Positions 29,900 through 47,084 of a DNA stretch of 64,000 bases are shown piece by piece. The stretch comes from AP-15 sp963795485 (GTDB lineage Bacteria; Pseudomonadota; Alphaproteobacteria; ATCC43930; CGMCC-115725): contig CAWCIL010000008.1 in assembly GCA_963795485.1 (NCBI GenBank), forward strand, positions 496,001-560,000, given 5' to 3'. Numbering within the stretch: position 1 is the first letter of the stretch; the number at the start of each line of letters is the position of its first letter. Both the position numbers and the translations under genes were made by a program. Below the pieces are notes generated by a model that saw only the letters and a list, made by a program, of their open reading frames with translations, was not told the DNA's origin and did not search any database.

Positions 29900-30358
29900 T
29901 CACTCGAACTGCATGCTGATGGTTTCGGCGACAAGGGCGGGGCGCGCGGCACCTTCGACTTCCACCGTGCTTTCGGAGGTGATGCGCACGCCGCCGCCCT
30001 CGACCGGCTCGACCGATTTGATTGTCTGATGCAGGCGGATGCGCGAGCCGGCCGGCACCTGCCCGGTAAAGCGCACCCGGTTCGAACCGTAGTTCAGCCC
30101 ACGCGACCGTTTTTTGACACGGTAGAGTGTCGCCGCCAGCCGCGGCACCAGGGACAGGGTCAGGTAGCCGTGGGCGATCGTCTTGCCGTCCGGCATCTCG
30201 CGTTTGGCGCGCTCGACATCGACGTGAATCCATTGATGGTCGCCGGTCGCTTCGGCGAATTTGTCGATGATCGCCTGGTCGACGGTGAACCAGTCGCTGA
30301 CCCCGATCTCCTTGCCGACATATTGAGCGAGATCGGCCGGCCGCTCGATCTCTATCAT
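29900..30358 (-). CDS. MaoC-like dehydratase (R-specific enoyl-CoA hydratase type)
   Basis: 152 aa hot-dog fold. DQAIIDKFAEATGDHQWIHVD carries the hydratase motif (Asp and His of the D-x4-H pair), followed by IAHGYLTLSLVP and YGSNRVRFTGQVPAGSRIRL. Hydrates or dehydrates 2-enoyl-CoA. First gene of the minus-strand set MaoC, BNR protein, TauD-like dioxygenase. Complete. Confidence 0.9.
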   Translation of the reverse strand: MIEIERPADLAQYVGKEIGVSDWFTVDQAIIDKFAEATGDHQWIHVDVERAKREMPDGKTIAHGYLTLSLVPRLAATLYRVKKRSRGLNYGSNRVRFTGQVPAGSRIRLHQTIKSVEPVEGGGVRITSESTVEVEGAARPALVAETISMQFE

Positions 30359-30449
30359 CCTCGCTCGCTTTCTGGCATGTGCGCTGCATCCTTGGGCGAC
30401 GTTTTATCTCGCACGGCAGATTAGGAGCGTGGCCCCGCGGCCGCAACCG

Positions 30450-30728
30450 ATGCGCTACACCAAGATCGCCCTGTTGACCTTTGGCGCCGGCCTGCTGGTG
30501 GGGCTGGTTGTCGTCGCGTTCGAGATCGATTGGGCGGGCCGCGTCGCCAGCAGCCTGATGGCGCTGGGCTTGGCCGCGGTCCCGCTCGGCATGATCGTCG
30601 ACTGGCGGCTGGCGACGAAGGCGGCGCGACCCCGGCCAAAAGCACGCGCCGCGACGCGGGCGCGGGGCGCCGCGGCAGTGCCTCGCCGCAGCCCCCGGCC
30701 GCGCAAACCCGCCCCGCCGAAGCGATAG
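30450..30728 (+). CDS. small membrane protein with basic tail
   Basis: About 92 aa. Two membrane helices (IALLTFGAGLLVGLVVVAF and VASSLMALGLAAVPLGMIV) and a C-terminal tail rich in Arg, Lys, Pro and Ala (PRPKARAATRARGAA). No family recognised. Start could be GTG 30429 or ATG 30450. Lies divergent from the MaoC gene and 87 bp before the ketopantoate-reductase-like gene. Confidence 0.6.
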   Translation: MRYTKIALLTFGAGLLVGLVVVAFEIDWAGRVASSLMALGLAAVPLGMIVDWRLATKAARPRPKARAATRARGAAAVPRRSPRPRKPAPPKR

Positions 30729-30815
30729 GATGACGGCGCGCGGCTCGGCCGTACTAGGATCGGCGACGGAGCACGCGGCGCGCGGGGCCGCGACCCTGAT
30801 GCGGAGGAAGACGGA

Positions 30816-31884
30816 ATGGCGAAGAACAAGATTGCGATCGTCGGCGCCGGGGCGGTCGGCGGCTATGCCGGGGCGCATATGGTGCAGGCCGGCGAAGACG
30901 TGACCTATATCGATCCGTGGCCGGAAAACGTCGAAGCCATCCGCAAGGACGGTCTGCGGATCACCCACATCCGCGATGTCGAGCCGTTCACGGTCAAAGC
31001 CGCGCGCATTGCACCTGACCGAGGCGCAGCAGCTCGCCAAGGAAGCGCCGATCGACATCGCTTTCGTCTGCATGAAATCCTATGACACCGCCTGGGCGAC
31101 GACGATGATCAAGCAGTATCTGGCGCCCGGCGGCTATGTCGTCTCGCTGCAGAATTGCATGAACGAGGAGACGATCGCCGGCATCGTCGGCTGGGGCAAG
31201 ACCTTGGGCTCGATCGCCAGCTCGATCACCGTCGAGCTGCATGCGCCGGGCCAGGTGCGCCGCGCCGCCGGCAAGTCGGGTTCGCGCCACACCGTGTTTC
31301 GCGTCGGCGAGGTGCACGGCCGGATCACCGACCGTGCGAAGGAGGTCTGCCGGCTGGTCGCTTACGCCGACAGCGCGATGGTGACCGAGAATCTGTGGGG
31401 CGAGCGTTGGTCGAAGCTCGTGACCAACGTCATGGGCAACGGGCTGTCGGCCTGCACCGGCCTGATCTCGCGCGATATGATCAAGAACGATGCGATCCGG
31501 AATTTCTCGACCCGCCTCGGCAGCGAGGCGATCCGCGTCGGCCAGGCGCTGGGCTATGTCTTCGACGAAGTCAGCCATATGGACCCGGAGACGATCGCCC
31601 GCGCCGGCGAGGGCGACGCGGCCGCGACCAAGGAAATCGACGAGCATCGTCTGGCCGAGGCCAACCGGGCCGGCGGCGGCGAGCATCGCCCATCGACCGG
31701 CCAGGACATGTTCAAGGGGCGACGCACCGAGATCCAGTTCCTGAACGGGTTCATCGTGCGCAAGGGGGAGGAGGTCGGCATCCCGACCCCGACCAACGCG
31801 GTCCTGACCGACATCGTCAGCCGGGTCGAAAAGGGCGAGCTGAAGCCCGACCCCAAGCACATCGTCGATCTGCGGCTGAACTGA
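30816..31884 (+). CDS. ketopantoate reductase family (PanE/ApbA-like) protein, one frameshift
   Basis: NADPH-binding 6-phosphogluconate-dehydrogenase fold: KIAIVGAGAVGGYAGAHMVQAG, FVCMKSYDT, then SLQNCMNEE and the C-terminal helical domain with KLVTNVMGNGLSACTG and PTPTNAVLTDIVSRVEKGE. One extra base near 31007 separates residues 1-62 from the rest (FTVKA then RALHLTEAQQLA). The usual panE partner panB is absent, so the substrate may be a different 2-keto acid. Confidence 0.85.
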
Positions 31885-31897
31885 GACCGGCCAGAAG

Positions 31898-31983
31898 GGC
31901 CCCTCACCCGCCCAGCCAGCGGCTGGGTCCCCGCTCGTCCGCAATGCGGAGAGGGGGCCGGGCGTAGCGAGGCGGGTGAGGGC
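31898..31983. repeat. palindromic repeat, type D
   Basis: cccctcacccgcccagccag is mirrored by cgaggcgggtgagggcgg, with internal gctcgtccgcaatgcggaga. It occupies most of the 130-bp gap before the MDR gene. Confidence 0.65.
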
Positions 31984-32014
31984 GGCGATGGGTTCCAGTA
32001 AGGGAGGGGTTTCG

Positions 32015-32935
32015 ATGCTCGCTCTCGTCAATACCCCCGGCGGCGCGGCGCCGGTCGAATTGCGCGAGGTGCCCGAGCCGCAGTCGGCGGCGAACGAGGC
32101 GGTGGTCGAGGTGCGCGCCTTTTCGCTGAACCGCGGCGAATTGCGGCTGATGCAGACCCGGCCCGAAGGCTGGCGGCCGGGCCAGGACATCGGCGGGGTG
32201 GTATTGCGCCAGGCGGCCGACGGCAGCGGACCCAAAGCCGGGACGCGGGTCGTGGCGATGGCCGACAATGGCGGCTGGGCGCAGCGTGCCGCGGTCCCGT
32301 CGCATCGGCTGGCGGCGATCGCCGACAATGTCCGATTCGAAGAGGCGGCGGCGCTGCCGATCGCCGGTCTGACCGCATTGCGCACGCTGCGCCACGGCGC
32401 GCCATTGCTCGGCAAGCGGGTGCTGGTGACCGGTGCGGCCGGTGGCGTCGGCCATATGGCGGTGCAGATCGGGGCGCGGTCGGGGGCATATGTCACCGCG
32501 ATCGTCGGCAGTCCCGAGCGCGGCCGGCATCTGCGCGGCGCCGATCAGATCGTCGACGGTATCGACAAGGCGCAGGGGCGGTTCGGCCTGATCCTCGAAG
32601 CCGCCGGCGGCGCCTCGCTCGCCGCCGCGATCGCGCGGATCGAGCCGAAAGGGACGATCGTCATCTTTGGCAATTCGTCGGGCGAGCCGATTTCGCTCAG
32701 CTTTCGCGATTTCGCCGAGCATCCGAACGCGCGGGTGCAGAGCTTTTCGTATTTCAGGTCCGAGTCCGAGGAGCAATTCGCCCCCGATCTCGCGTTGCTG
32801 GCCTCGCTGGTCGGTGACGGTTCGCTGAAGCTTGCACTGGTCGAAAGCAGCTGGCGCGACCTGGCGCGGATCGCGCCGCAGCTGCGCGACCGGCAGATCG
32901 CCGGCAAGGCCGTGTTCCGGGTGGAGCAAGCTTGA
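32015..32935 (+). CDS. zinc-free MDR alcohol dehydrogenase / quinone oxidoreductase-like protein
   Basis: 307 aa. GroES-like N-domain (EVRAFSLNRGELRLMQTRP, GWRPGQDIGGVV) and Rossmann domain (VTGAAGGVGHMAVQIG). The structural and catalytic zinc ligands of alcohol dehydrogenases are not present, as in quinone oxidoreductases. ATG at 32015 has agggagggg upstream; the longer frame from 31976 starts in the repeat. Ten bp before the next gene, so co-transcribed. Confidence 0.88.
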   Translation: MLALVNTPGGAAPVELREVPEPQSAANEAVVEVRAFSLNRGELRLMQTRPEGWRPGQDIGGVVLRQAADGSGPKAGTRVVAMADNGGWAQRAAVPSHRLAAIADNVRFEEAAALPIAGLTALRTLRHGAPLLGKRVLVTGAAGGVGHMAVQIGARSGAYVTAIVGSPERGRHLRGADQIVDGIDKAQGRFGLILEAAGGASLAAAIARIEPKGTIVIFGNSSGEPISLSFRDFAEHPNARVQSFSYFRSESEEQFAPDLALLASLVGDGSLKLALVESSWRDLARIAPQLRDRQIAGKAVFRVEQA

Positions 32936-32945
32936 AAGAGGACCG

Positions 32946-33932
32946 ATGGCTCCCGACCGCCTTCATTTGAGCGTCGCCGAGGCGCGCGAGCTTGGCCAAC
33001 GCGCGCTTGCCGGCATCGGCTACGACGCCGAAGACGCCCGCATCCTCGCCGATCACATGCTCGACGCGGCGCTGTGCGGCTACGAGTATTCGGGTCTGGC
33101 GAAAATCCTGAACATCCCTGAGCACCGCCGCTTCGAGCGCCCGCGGGCGCCGATCAGCGTCGTCCGCGAGACCGAGGTTTCGGTGCTGTACGACGGCGGC
33201 AACAATGTCGGCATGCTGGCGATGTACCACGCGGCGCGCGCAGCGATCGCCAAGGCCGCGGCGCACGGGTTTTCGCTCGTCGGCGTCACCAACAGCTGGA
33301 TGAGCGGGCGCAGCGCCTATTACGTCGAGATGATCGCCAAGGCCGATCTCGTCGGCATCCATACCGCGAGCTCGTCGCGCAGCGTTGCGCCCTTCGGCGG
33401 GGCGCGGCCGGCGCTCGGCACCAACCCGATCGCCGTGGGGATGCCGTCCGCCCACGGGCCGGTGGTCCTGGACATGGGAACTTCGGCGTTCATGGGCACC
33501 GAGCTGGCACTGCGTGAGCGACTGGGGCAGCTGTTGCCCGAAGGTGTCGCGATCGATTCGCAAGGGCAGCCGACCCGCGACCCGGCGGCGGCGCGGCTGG
33601 GGGCGCTTTTGCCGTTCGGCGCGTATAAGGGGTATGGGCTCGGCTTTATTGTGCAGGCGCTGGGCGTGCTGGCCGGCTCGGGCATGGACCCGGACAAGGA
33701 TGACGGCTACCTGTTTGTCGTGTTCAAGCCCGATCTGCTGCTGCCGCTCGACGCTTTCAAGCGCGAGGTCAGCGCCCTCGTCGATCGTATCAAGAGCGTG
33801 CCGCGCCAGCCGGGGGTGGAGGAAATCCGCATCCCGGGTGAGCGAGCCTTCCGCAGCCGCGAACGCCTGCAGCATGAGGGCATCGGGATCGACCGCCGGG
33901 TCTACGAGGCGCTCGTGGCGCTGCAGGCGTGA
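32946..33932 (+). CDS. Ldh family oxidoreductase (malate/L-lactate/ureidoglycolate dehydrogenase type)
   Basis: 328 aa NAD(P)-dependent dehydrogenase of the non-Rossmann LDH2/MDH2 family. Signatures: NNVGMLAMYHAARAAIAKA, GVTNSWMSGRSAYYVEMIA, APFGGARPALGTNPIAVGMP and PFGAYKGYGLGFIVQALGVLAGSG. Oxidises a 2-hydroxy acid. Downstream of the MDR gene and 34 bp upstream of the PhyH gene, so possibly one transcript leading into the PKS region. Confidence 0.88.
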   Translation: MAPDRLHLSVAEARELGQRALAGIGYDAEDARILADHMLDAALCGYEYSGLAKILNIPEHRRFERPRAPISVVRETEVSVLYDGGNNVGMLAMYHAARAAIAKAAAHGFSLVGVTNSWMSGRSAYYVEMIAKADLVGIHTASSSRSVAPFGGARPALGTNPIAVGMPSAHGPVVLDMGTSAFMGTELALRERLGQLLPEGVAIDSQGQPTRDPAAARLGALLPFGAYKGYGLGFIVQALGVLAGSGMDPDKDDGYLFVVFKPDLLLPLDAFKREVSALVDRIKSVPRQPGVEEIRIPGERAFRSRERLQHEGIGIDRRVYEALVALQA

Positions 33933-33966
33933 TCGGCAAGGCTGAGCGAGAGGCTCGGCACGGGCG

Positions 33967-35028
33967 ATGGCGATGAAACCGGCCCCTCTTTCGTGGCTGT
34001 TGGCGCCGGTTCACGTGGCGGCGTTGGCAACGGGCGCAAAGTCGTTTCGCGACAATCCGGTCATCGGCAGCCCCACGCTCAATCGGGCGGGGCTTCATGT
34101 GGCAAGGATGCGCCTCGCCTATCGCATGGCCGAGAGACGCCGGCGAAAAATGGCGGGGCTGGTCTCCGATGACGACCGGGCGGCCTTCCAGCGGGACGGG
34201 TTCGTCGTCAAGCGCGACTTTTTGCCGGCCCCCGCTTTCGCCGCGGTAACCCGCCAGGTGGCCGCCTATGCCGGGCCGTCGCGGCAGCAGGTCCAGGGCG
34301 ACGCGATCACCCGGCGCGTCCCGTTGGACGAGCGCGCGTTGTCCCGCCTGCCGGCGGTGCGGGCGATGGTCGAAAGCCCTGAATGGCTCGGTCTCGTCCG
34401 CTATGTCGGCTCGTTCATGTTGGAGCCGTTCCTCTACATCCAAACGATCTTTGCGCAGGCCCGCGACGCGCCGCCCGACCCGCAGACTCGGCTTCATGCC
34501 GACACCTTTCACTCGACCGTAAAGGCATGGTTTTTCCTGACTGACGTCGGCGAGGACGAGGGCCCTTTCATCTATGTTCCGGGGTCGCACCGACCGACCC
34601 GGCGGCGGCTCGCCTGGGAAAGACGAACCTCGCTGACCGCTGCGCAAAGCGCGGATTTTCAATCCTCTCGCGGCTCGCTGCGGGTCTCGGCGCCGACGCT
34701 GCGGCGTCTCGGCTTTGGCGAGCCTAAGGTGTTCGCGGTCCCGGCCAACACACTGGTGGTCGCCGACACCATGGGCTTTCACGCGCGGGGCATCTCGGCG
34801 CGGCCCACCGCCCGTGCCGAAATCTGGGCTTACGGCCGCCGCAATCCCTTTCTGCCGTGGCTGGGACTGGACCCTGCCGCCATGCCCTTGGTTAGGGGTC
34901 GAGCGGTGCCGCTCTATTGGTGGGCAATGGATCTCTGCGAACGGCTCAAGCTCGGCCGCAACCCGTGGCGACCTGCAGGCGCCGTAACCCCGCTGACCCC
35001 ACCTGATCGATCGGATCCCGGAAGTTGA
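33967..35028 (+). CDS. phytanoyl-CoA dioxygenase (PhyH) family Fe(II)/2OG oxygenase
   Basis: 353 aa. Double-stranded beta-helix with a visible iron triad: His and Asp in TRLHADTFHSTVKAWFFL (about residues 177-179) and the distal His in GFHARGISARP (about residue 271), followed by the oxoglutarate-binding Arg. VGEDEGPFIYVPGSHRPT is the standard PhyH strand. The long N-terminus has Arg-rich helices. It lies 228 bp upstream of the PKS on the same strand. Role as hydroxylase of the PKS product is inference from position and from analogy with fungal long-chain amino-polyol clusters. Confidence 0.87.
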   Translation: MAMKPAPLSWLLAPVHVAALATGAKSFRDNPVIGSPTLNRAGLHVARMRLAYRMAERRRRKMAGLVSDDDRAAFQRDGFVVKRDFLPAPAFAAVTRQVAAYAGPSRQQVQGDAITRRVPLDERALSRLPAVRAMVESPEWLGLVRYVGSFMLEPFLYIQTIFAQARDAPPDPQTRLHADTFHSTVKAWFFLTDVGEDEGPFIYVPGSHRPTRRRLAWERRTSLTAAQSADFQSSRGSLRVSAPTLRRLGFGEPKVFAVPANTLVVADTMGFHARGISARPTARAEIWAYGRRNPFLPWLGLDPAAMPLVRGRAVPLYWWAMDLCERLKLGRNPWRPAGAVTPLTPPDRSDPGS

Positions 35029-35256
35029 GGAGCGAGGTGCCGGCGCGACATATTCGCCTGCGAGGCGGCGGCGGCCGGCGATCGTCGCGACAAGCGAACC
35101 GACCTCAGGCGTTCGTTCCGGTTGACATGGCGGCCGTCTTACGAAGACAAATGAGACGGCATTGATTTACCATGACGGCCGGTTGCTTGGTGCGCCGGCG
35201 ACGAGGGGCGAGGGGGTAATGGATAATATTGGTGCTCGGGGGCCACGATCCGGCGG

Positions 35257-42713
<7,457 letters not shown>

Positions 42714-42717
42714 CCCG

Positions 42718-44121
42718 GTGGCGGCCGGGCGCAGCCTGTTCGGACTGTCGGCGCAGGCCAAGGCGCGTCTGCTCGAACGGGTGTCGTTGACGGCGCCGCT
42801 GCGAGCGCCGGCGCGCGCGGCCCAGGCGAAGACGGCAGCGGCCGAACGCGAGCTAGCCCCTCGGCTTTCGGTGACCGACCTCGAAGGGTTCAAGGACATC
42901 CGCATGATCCGCGAGGCGGCGGAGTTCCTCGACATCGCTGACCCGTACTTTCGGGTCCATGAGGGCATCGCCGGCGCCGAGACCATTATCGGAAACCGGA
43001 CTTACGTCAATTTCGCCTCCTACAACTACATCGGGCTGAACGGCCATCCACGGATCGTGGAAGCGGCCAAGGCGGCGATCGACCACTACGGCACTTCGGT
43101 ATCGGCGAGCCGCCCGGTGTCGGGCGAACGCCCGGTGCACCGCGAGCTCGAGCGCGCGCTGGCGCGGCTGCACGGCACCGAGGACAGCGTCGTCCTGGTC
43201 GGCGGCCATTCCACCAACGTCACGGTGATCGGGCATCTGCTCGGGCGCAACGACGTCATCGTGCACGACGCGCTGATCCACAACAGCATCGTCCAGGGGG
43301 CAATTCTCTCCGGGGCGCGCCGGGTGCCGTTTCCCCATCTCGATCATGCCGCCGCCGATCGGCTGCTGGGCGAGGCGCGCCCGCGCAACGGTCACATGCT
43401 GCTGGTCATCGAAGGCCATTACAGCATGGACGGCGACGTTCCCGATTTGCCGGCTTTCATCGCCGCGGCACGCCGCCATCGCGCCTGGCTGATGGTGGAC
43501 GAGGCGCATGCCCTCGGCGTCTTGGGGCCGCGCGGGTTCGGCACGGCCGATCGGTTCGGCGTCGATCCGGGCGAGGTCGACATCTGGATGGGGACGCTCA
43601 GCAAGAGCTTGGTGTCATGCGGCGGCTATATCGCCGGGTCCGCCGAGCTGATCGACTATTTGAAGCTGGTGGCGCCCGGCTTTGTGTTCTCGGTCGGCAT
43701 GGCGCCGCCGGCCGCGGCTGCGGCGCTTGCCGCACTCGAACTCTTGGAGCACGAGCCGGAGCGGGTCGGCCGGCTCAACGAGCGGGCCGCACTTTTCCTG
43801 CGCTTGGCCCGCGAGGGCGGTCTCGACGTTGGCGGCTCGATCGGCGCCTCGATCGTCCCGATCATCACCGGCGGCTCGATCCGCGCCGGACGCCTGGCTC
43901 AGGCGATGTTCCGGCGCGGCGTCAACGTCCAGCCGATCCTGTATCCGGCGGTGCCGGAACGGGCCGCGCGGCTAAGGTTTTTTCTGACCGCAGAGCATAG
44001 CGAGGCGCAGGTCCGCGAGACCGTGCGCGTTCTGCTCGAGGAAAGCCGTCGGGTGGCCGCCGAACCGAGCGATCTCGCCGCGGTTGCCCGCCACCTCGGC
44101 CGGCGGGCATTGTCCGGCTAG
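42718..44121 (+). CDS. alpha-oxoamine synthase (PLP-dependent, BioF/KBL/SPT family)
   Basis: 467 aa, intact, starting at GTG 42718 just 4 bp after the PKS stop, so translationally coupled. The PLP lysine is Lys296 in MGTLSKSLVSCGGYIAG; DEAHALGVLGPRGFG holds the Asp and His cofactor contacts; NFASYNYIGLNGHP is the family N-motif. An extra 75-residue N-terminus (LEGFKDIRMIREAAEFL) is longer than in BioF and seems suited to a carrier protein. The family condenses an amino acid with an acyl thioester, losing CO2, to give a 2-amino ketone. Next to a PKS lacking a thioesterase, it is the likely chain-release enzyme. Amino acid used is unknown. Confidence 0.92.
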   Translation: MAAGRSLFGLSAQAKARLLERVSLTAPLRAPARAAQAKTAAAERELAPRLSVTDLEGFKDIRMIREAAEFLDIADPYFRVHEGIAGAETIIGNRTYVNFASYNYIGLNGHPRIVEAAKAAIDHYGTSVSASRPVSGERPVHRELERALARLHGTEDSVVLVGGHSTNVTVIGHLLGRNDVIVHDALIHNSIVQGAILSGARRVPFPHLDHAAADRLLGEARPRNGHMLLVIEGHYSMDGDVPDLPAFIAAARRHRAWLMVDEAHALGVLGPRGFGTADRFGVDPGEVDIWMGTLSKSLVSCGGYIAGSAELIDYLKLVAPGFVFSVGMAPPAAAAALAALELLEHEPERVGRLNERAALFLRLAREGGLDVGGSIGASIVPIITGGSIRAGRLAQAMFRRGVNVQPILYPAVPERAARLRFFLTAEHSEAQVRETVRVLLEESRRVAAEPSDLAAVARHLGRRALSG

Positions 44122-44588
44122 ACGACCTGAAGTTGCGTCGCGATCAGCCGCGAGGCATAGACGCCCATCCATCCGACCGGGTCGAGCCAGCCCTTTTCGT
44201 TGCGCGGCGGACGTATCGCCCGGATGTGCGCGTTGGTGATTTCCGTGAGGTCGTCGATCGACCGCGGCGGATCGAACTCGGTTGACCAGAAAAACCTCGC
44301 GGCACCGCCGACCTCATACTTGGCGACGAGGCAATTGGGGGCGCCGCCGGCCCGATTATACAGGCCGACCGCCGAGTAGCTCTCCTGATGGCTGACCACC
44401 ATTACGCCTTCGGTCCCGGGAAAGGCGTATCTCATGGCCGAAAACCAGCGGCACAACCCCGTCAATTCCGCCTCGGTAAATTCATACCGGCCTAGCGCCA
44501 GCGAGGACGCCCCCTCTGCCGGCGATGATTTCCCTGGTATCGTCAGCGGAAAACGAACGACATTCGTATGCTCGAACGCTTGTTCCAC
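44118..44588 (-). CDS. hypothetical protein, 156 aa
   Basis: No family recognised. Soluble, mixed alpha/beta, with aromatic-rich strands (GVMVVSHQESYSAVGLYNRAGG, ARFFWSTEFDPP) and a C-terminal helix after GWLDPVGWMGVYASRL. It ends inside the last codons of the oxoamine synthase on the opposite strand (4-bp overlap), so the two are convergent and not one operon. ATG at 44588. Any link to the PKS product is unproven. Confidence 0.65.
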   Translation of the reverse strand: MEQAFEHTNVVRFPLTIPGKSSPAEGASSLALGRYEFTEAELTGLCRWFSAMRYAFPGTEGVMVVSHQESYSAVGLYNRAGGAPNCLVAKYEVGGAARFFWSTEFDPPRSIDDLTEITNAHIRAIRPPRNEKGWLDPVGWMGVYASRLIATQLQVV

Positions 44589-45327
44589 TTCGCCCCCACC
44601 TCTTCGGCCGCGCTGGCGCGGCTAATTCCCCGCTTTGGCACCCAAGCGCGCGCGATCGCCTCCGCACTGCCGTTACCGTATCGCAAGGCAGCAAACCGAA
44701 ATGGTGCTGTCTCACCGACTACTTATCGATCAGCGATCGATACAGCGCGCAGGCCCAGTTCGACTAGAGGCAATACTATCGGGTGCTGTTCCGCTGTCAA
44801 TCAAGGCGGAAGCGGCTTGGGTCTTTTCGGACTGACCGTGACTGTAGAGCAACAGTGATAAAAGGGCAACATTCTGGAGCGGCGGTTCCACCGTTATGGG
44901 ATCGCCCGAAGATGCGATCTGGCCGTGCCGCCGGACTTCGTCGTCGCCAGACGCGCGGAACCCAGCGAAATCCGCGACCGAAGATGCAGTGGAACAGGGT
45001 TGACCCGCAGCTGCCGTTCTGATAGCCAGCCGCTGTGACCACCGAGCCGTGCAAGCTGCGACTTACCGCCTTGGCGTCCTGACGGGCGCCAATTGAGGTT
45101 TTTCCCGTTCCCGGCCTGGGAACGTCCCTGCGCTCGGTCTCACCATGTGCTCAAGCCCATCGATCGACTTGTCGGCTGCTTGCGGAGCTTTGTTGCCGGT
45201 CGGCCCGCGGACCGCCTGCCTGCGACTTAGCGGCGGCCGGCGGCGCTGAACGATTCCGCCGGCCGTGAGAAGCCTTTTCATATTGCCCGGCGGCGACGCC
45301 GCGGCCATTCCGCACCAGGAGCTTCCG
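44589..45327. other. 739-bp intergenic region before leuA, no gene seen
   Basis: Neither strand holds a frame with protein-like composition or a ribosome site. Composition is mixed, with somewhat AT-richer patches at 44700-44880 that could hold the promoter of the minus-strand hypothetical gene. The last 100 bp should hold the leuA leader. I could not identify a leucine leader peptide, a T-box or a convincing terminator hairpin. Confidence 0.5.
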
Positions 45328-47010
45328 ATGCCCGAGATGCCGATCCATAAATACCGCCCGTTTGCCCCGATCCACTTGCCCGACCGCCGCTGGCCGGCCC
45401 GGGTCGTCGACCGTGCGCCGCTATGGTGCAGCGTCGATCTGCGCGACGGCAACCAGGCCCTGGTCGAGCCGATGGGGCCCGAGCGCAAGCGGCGGATGTT
45501 CGACCTCTTGGTCAAGCTCGGCTTCAAGGAGATCGAGGTCGGCTTTCCGGCCGCCTCAGAAACGGATTTCGCCTTTGTCCGCGAGCTGATCGAGCACGAT
45601 CTGGTGCCCGAGGACGTCACCATCCAGGTGCTGACCCAGGCGCGGGCCGAGCTGATCGAGCGCAGCTTCGCGGCGATCGGCGGCGCCCGGCGGGCGATCA
45701 TGCACCTCTATAACTCGACCTCGACCCTGCAGCGCCGGGTGGTCTTCGGACTGGACAGTGGCGGCATCGTCGACATCGCCGTCAATGGCGCGCGGCGGAT
45801 CCGCGACCTCGCGGCGGCAATGCCGGAAACCGAGGTGCTCTATCAGTATTCGCCCGAGAGCTTCACCGGGACCGAGCTCGATTTTGCCGTCGAGATCTGC
45901 GAAGCGGTGATGGATGTGTGGCAGCCCACGCCCGCCAAAAAGACGATCCTCAACCTGCCCGCGACCGTCGAGATGGCGACGCCCAACGTCTATGCCGACC
46001 AGATCGAATGGTTCGGCCGCAACATCCGCGACCGCGACAGCATCGTCTTGAGCCTCCACCCGCATAACGATCGCGGCACCGCGGTAGCGGCAACCGAGCT
46101 CGGGGTGATGGCGGGCGCTGACCGCGTCGAAGGCACCCTGTTCGGCAACGGCGAGCGCACCGGCAATGTCGACATCATGACCCTGGCATTGAACCTGTTC
46201 AGCCAGGGGATCGATCCTGGTCTCGTGATCACCGACATCGACGAGATCGTACGCACCGTCGAGCACTGCAATCAGCTGCCGGTCCATCCGCGCCACCCCT
46301 ATGCCGGCGAACTCGTCTACACGGCGTTTTCGGGCTCGCACCAGGATGCGATCAAGAAGGGTTTCGAGGCGCTGGCCAAGCGCAACGACCAGCTGTGGGA
46401 GGTGCCTTATCTGCCGATCGACCCCAAGGATCTCGGCCGCAGCTACGAGGCGGTGATCCGGGTCAACAGCCAGTCGGGCAAGGGCGGCGTCGCCTATGTG
46501 CTGCAGGCCGATCACGGGCTCGACCTGCCGCGTGGGCTGCAGATCGAATTTTCCAAGCGGGTGCAGGAAGTCGCCGACCGCACCGGCAAGGAGCTGACCA
46601 GCGCCGACATCTGGTCGCTGTTTCAGGACACCTATTTGCGCGGGGATGGGATCGTTCTGGTGGATTACAGCATCTACCCCGAGCCGCGGGCGCCGGAGCA
46701 GCGCCGGATCGCCGCGAGCGTCGTCATCGACGGGGCCGAGCGGCAGATCGAGGGGGTCGGGAACGGCCCGATCGACGCTTTCGTCGATGCTCTGCACGGC
46801 CAGTGCGGGATCGAGCTGACCGTCGCCGATTATCGCGAGCATGCGATCGGCGCCGGCGCCGATGCCCAGGCCACCGCGTACGTCCAGATCCGCGACGCCG
46901 GCGAGGCGACCCTCTACGGCGTCGGCATCGACGCCAACATCGTCACCGCCTCGCTCAAGGCCGTGGCGAGCGCCGCCACCCGAACCCTCGACCGGTCCCG
47001 CGCGGTCTAA
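45328..47010 (+). CDS. leuA: 2-isopropylmalate synthase (long form)
   Basis: 560 aa, intact. Condenses acetyl-CoA with 2-oxoisovalerate, first step of leucine synthesis. TIM barrel with WCSVDLRDGNQALVEPM (metal and substrate motif), LHPHNDRGTAVAATELG (HxH metal ligands), GTLFGNGERTGNVDIMTLALN, then the C-terminal regulatory LeuA dimer domain from about residue 425 that binds leucine. ATG 45328 is chosen because aggag lies upstream and the longer frame from 45265 has an unlikely leader. Stands alone on its strand. Confidence 0.94.
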   Translation: MPEMPIHKYRPFAPIHLPDRRWPARVVDRAPLWCSVDLRDGNQALVEPMGPERKRRMFDLLVKLGFKEIEVGFPAASETDFAFVRELIEHDLVPEDVTIQVLTQARAELIERSFAAIGGARRAIMHLYNSTSTLQRRVVFGLDSGGIVDIAVNGARRIRDLAAAMPETEVLYQYSPESFTGTELDFAVEICEAVMDVWQPTPAKKTILNLPATVEMATPNVYADQIEWFGRNIRDRDSIVLSLHPHNDRGTAVAATELGVMAGADRVEGTLFGNGERTGNVDIMTLALNLFSQGIDPGLVITDIDEIVRTVEHCNQLPVHPRHPYAGELVYTAFSGSHQDAIKKGFEALAKRNDQLWEVPYLPIDPKDLGRSYEAVIRVNSQSGKGGVAYVLQADHGLDLPRGLQIEFSKRVQEVADRTGKELTSADIWSLFQDTYLRGDGIVLVDYSIYPEPRAPEQRRIAASVVIDGAERQIEGVGNGPIDAFVDALHGQCGIELTVADYREHAIGAGADAQATAYVQIRDAGEATLYGVGIDANIVTASLKAVASAATRTLDRSRAV

Positions 47011-47084
47011 CCGCAGGGCGGCGTCACCCCCGGCAGCTCCCTTTCCCCGCAGGCGAGAGAGAGAGAGCTGGCGCACCCGGGCGC

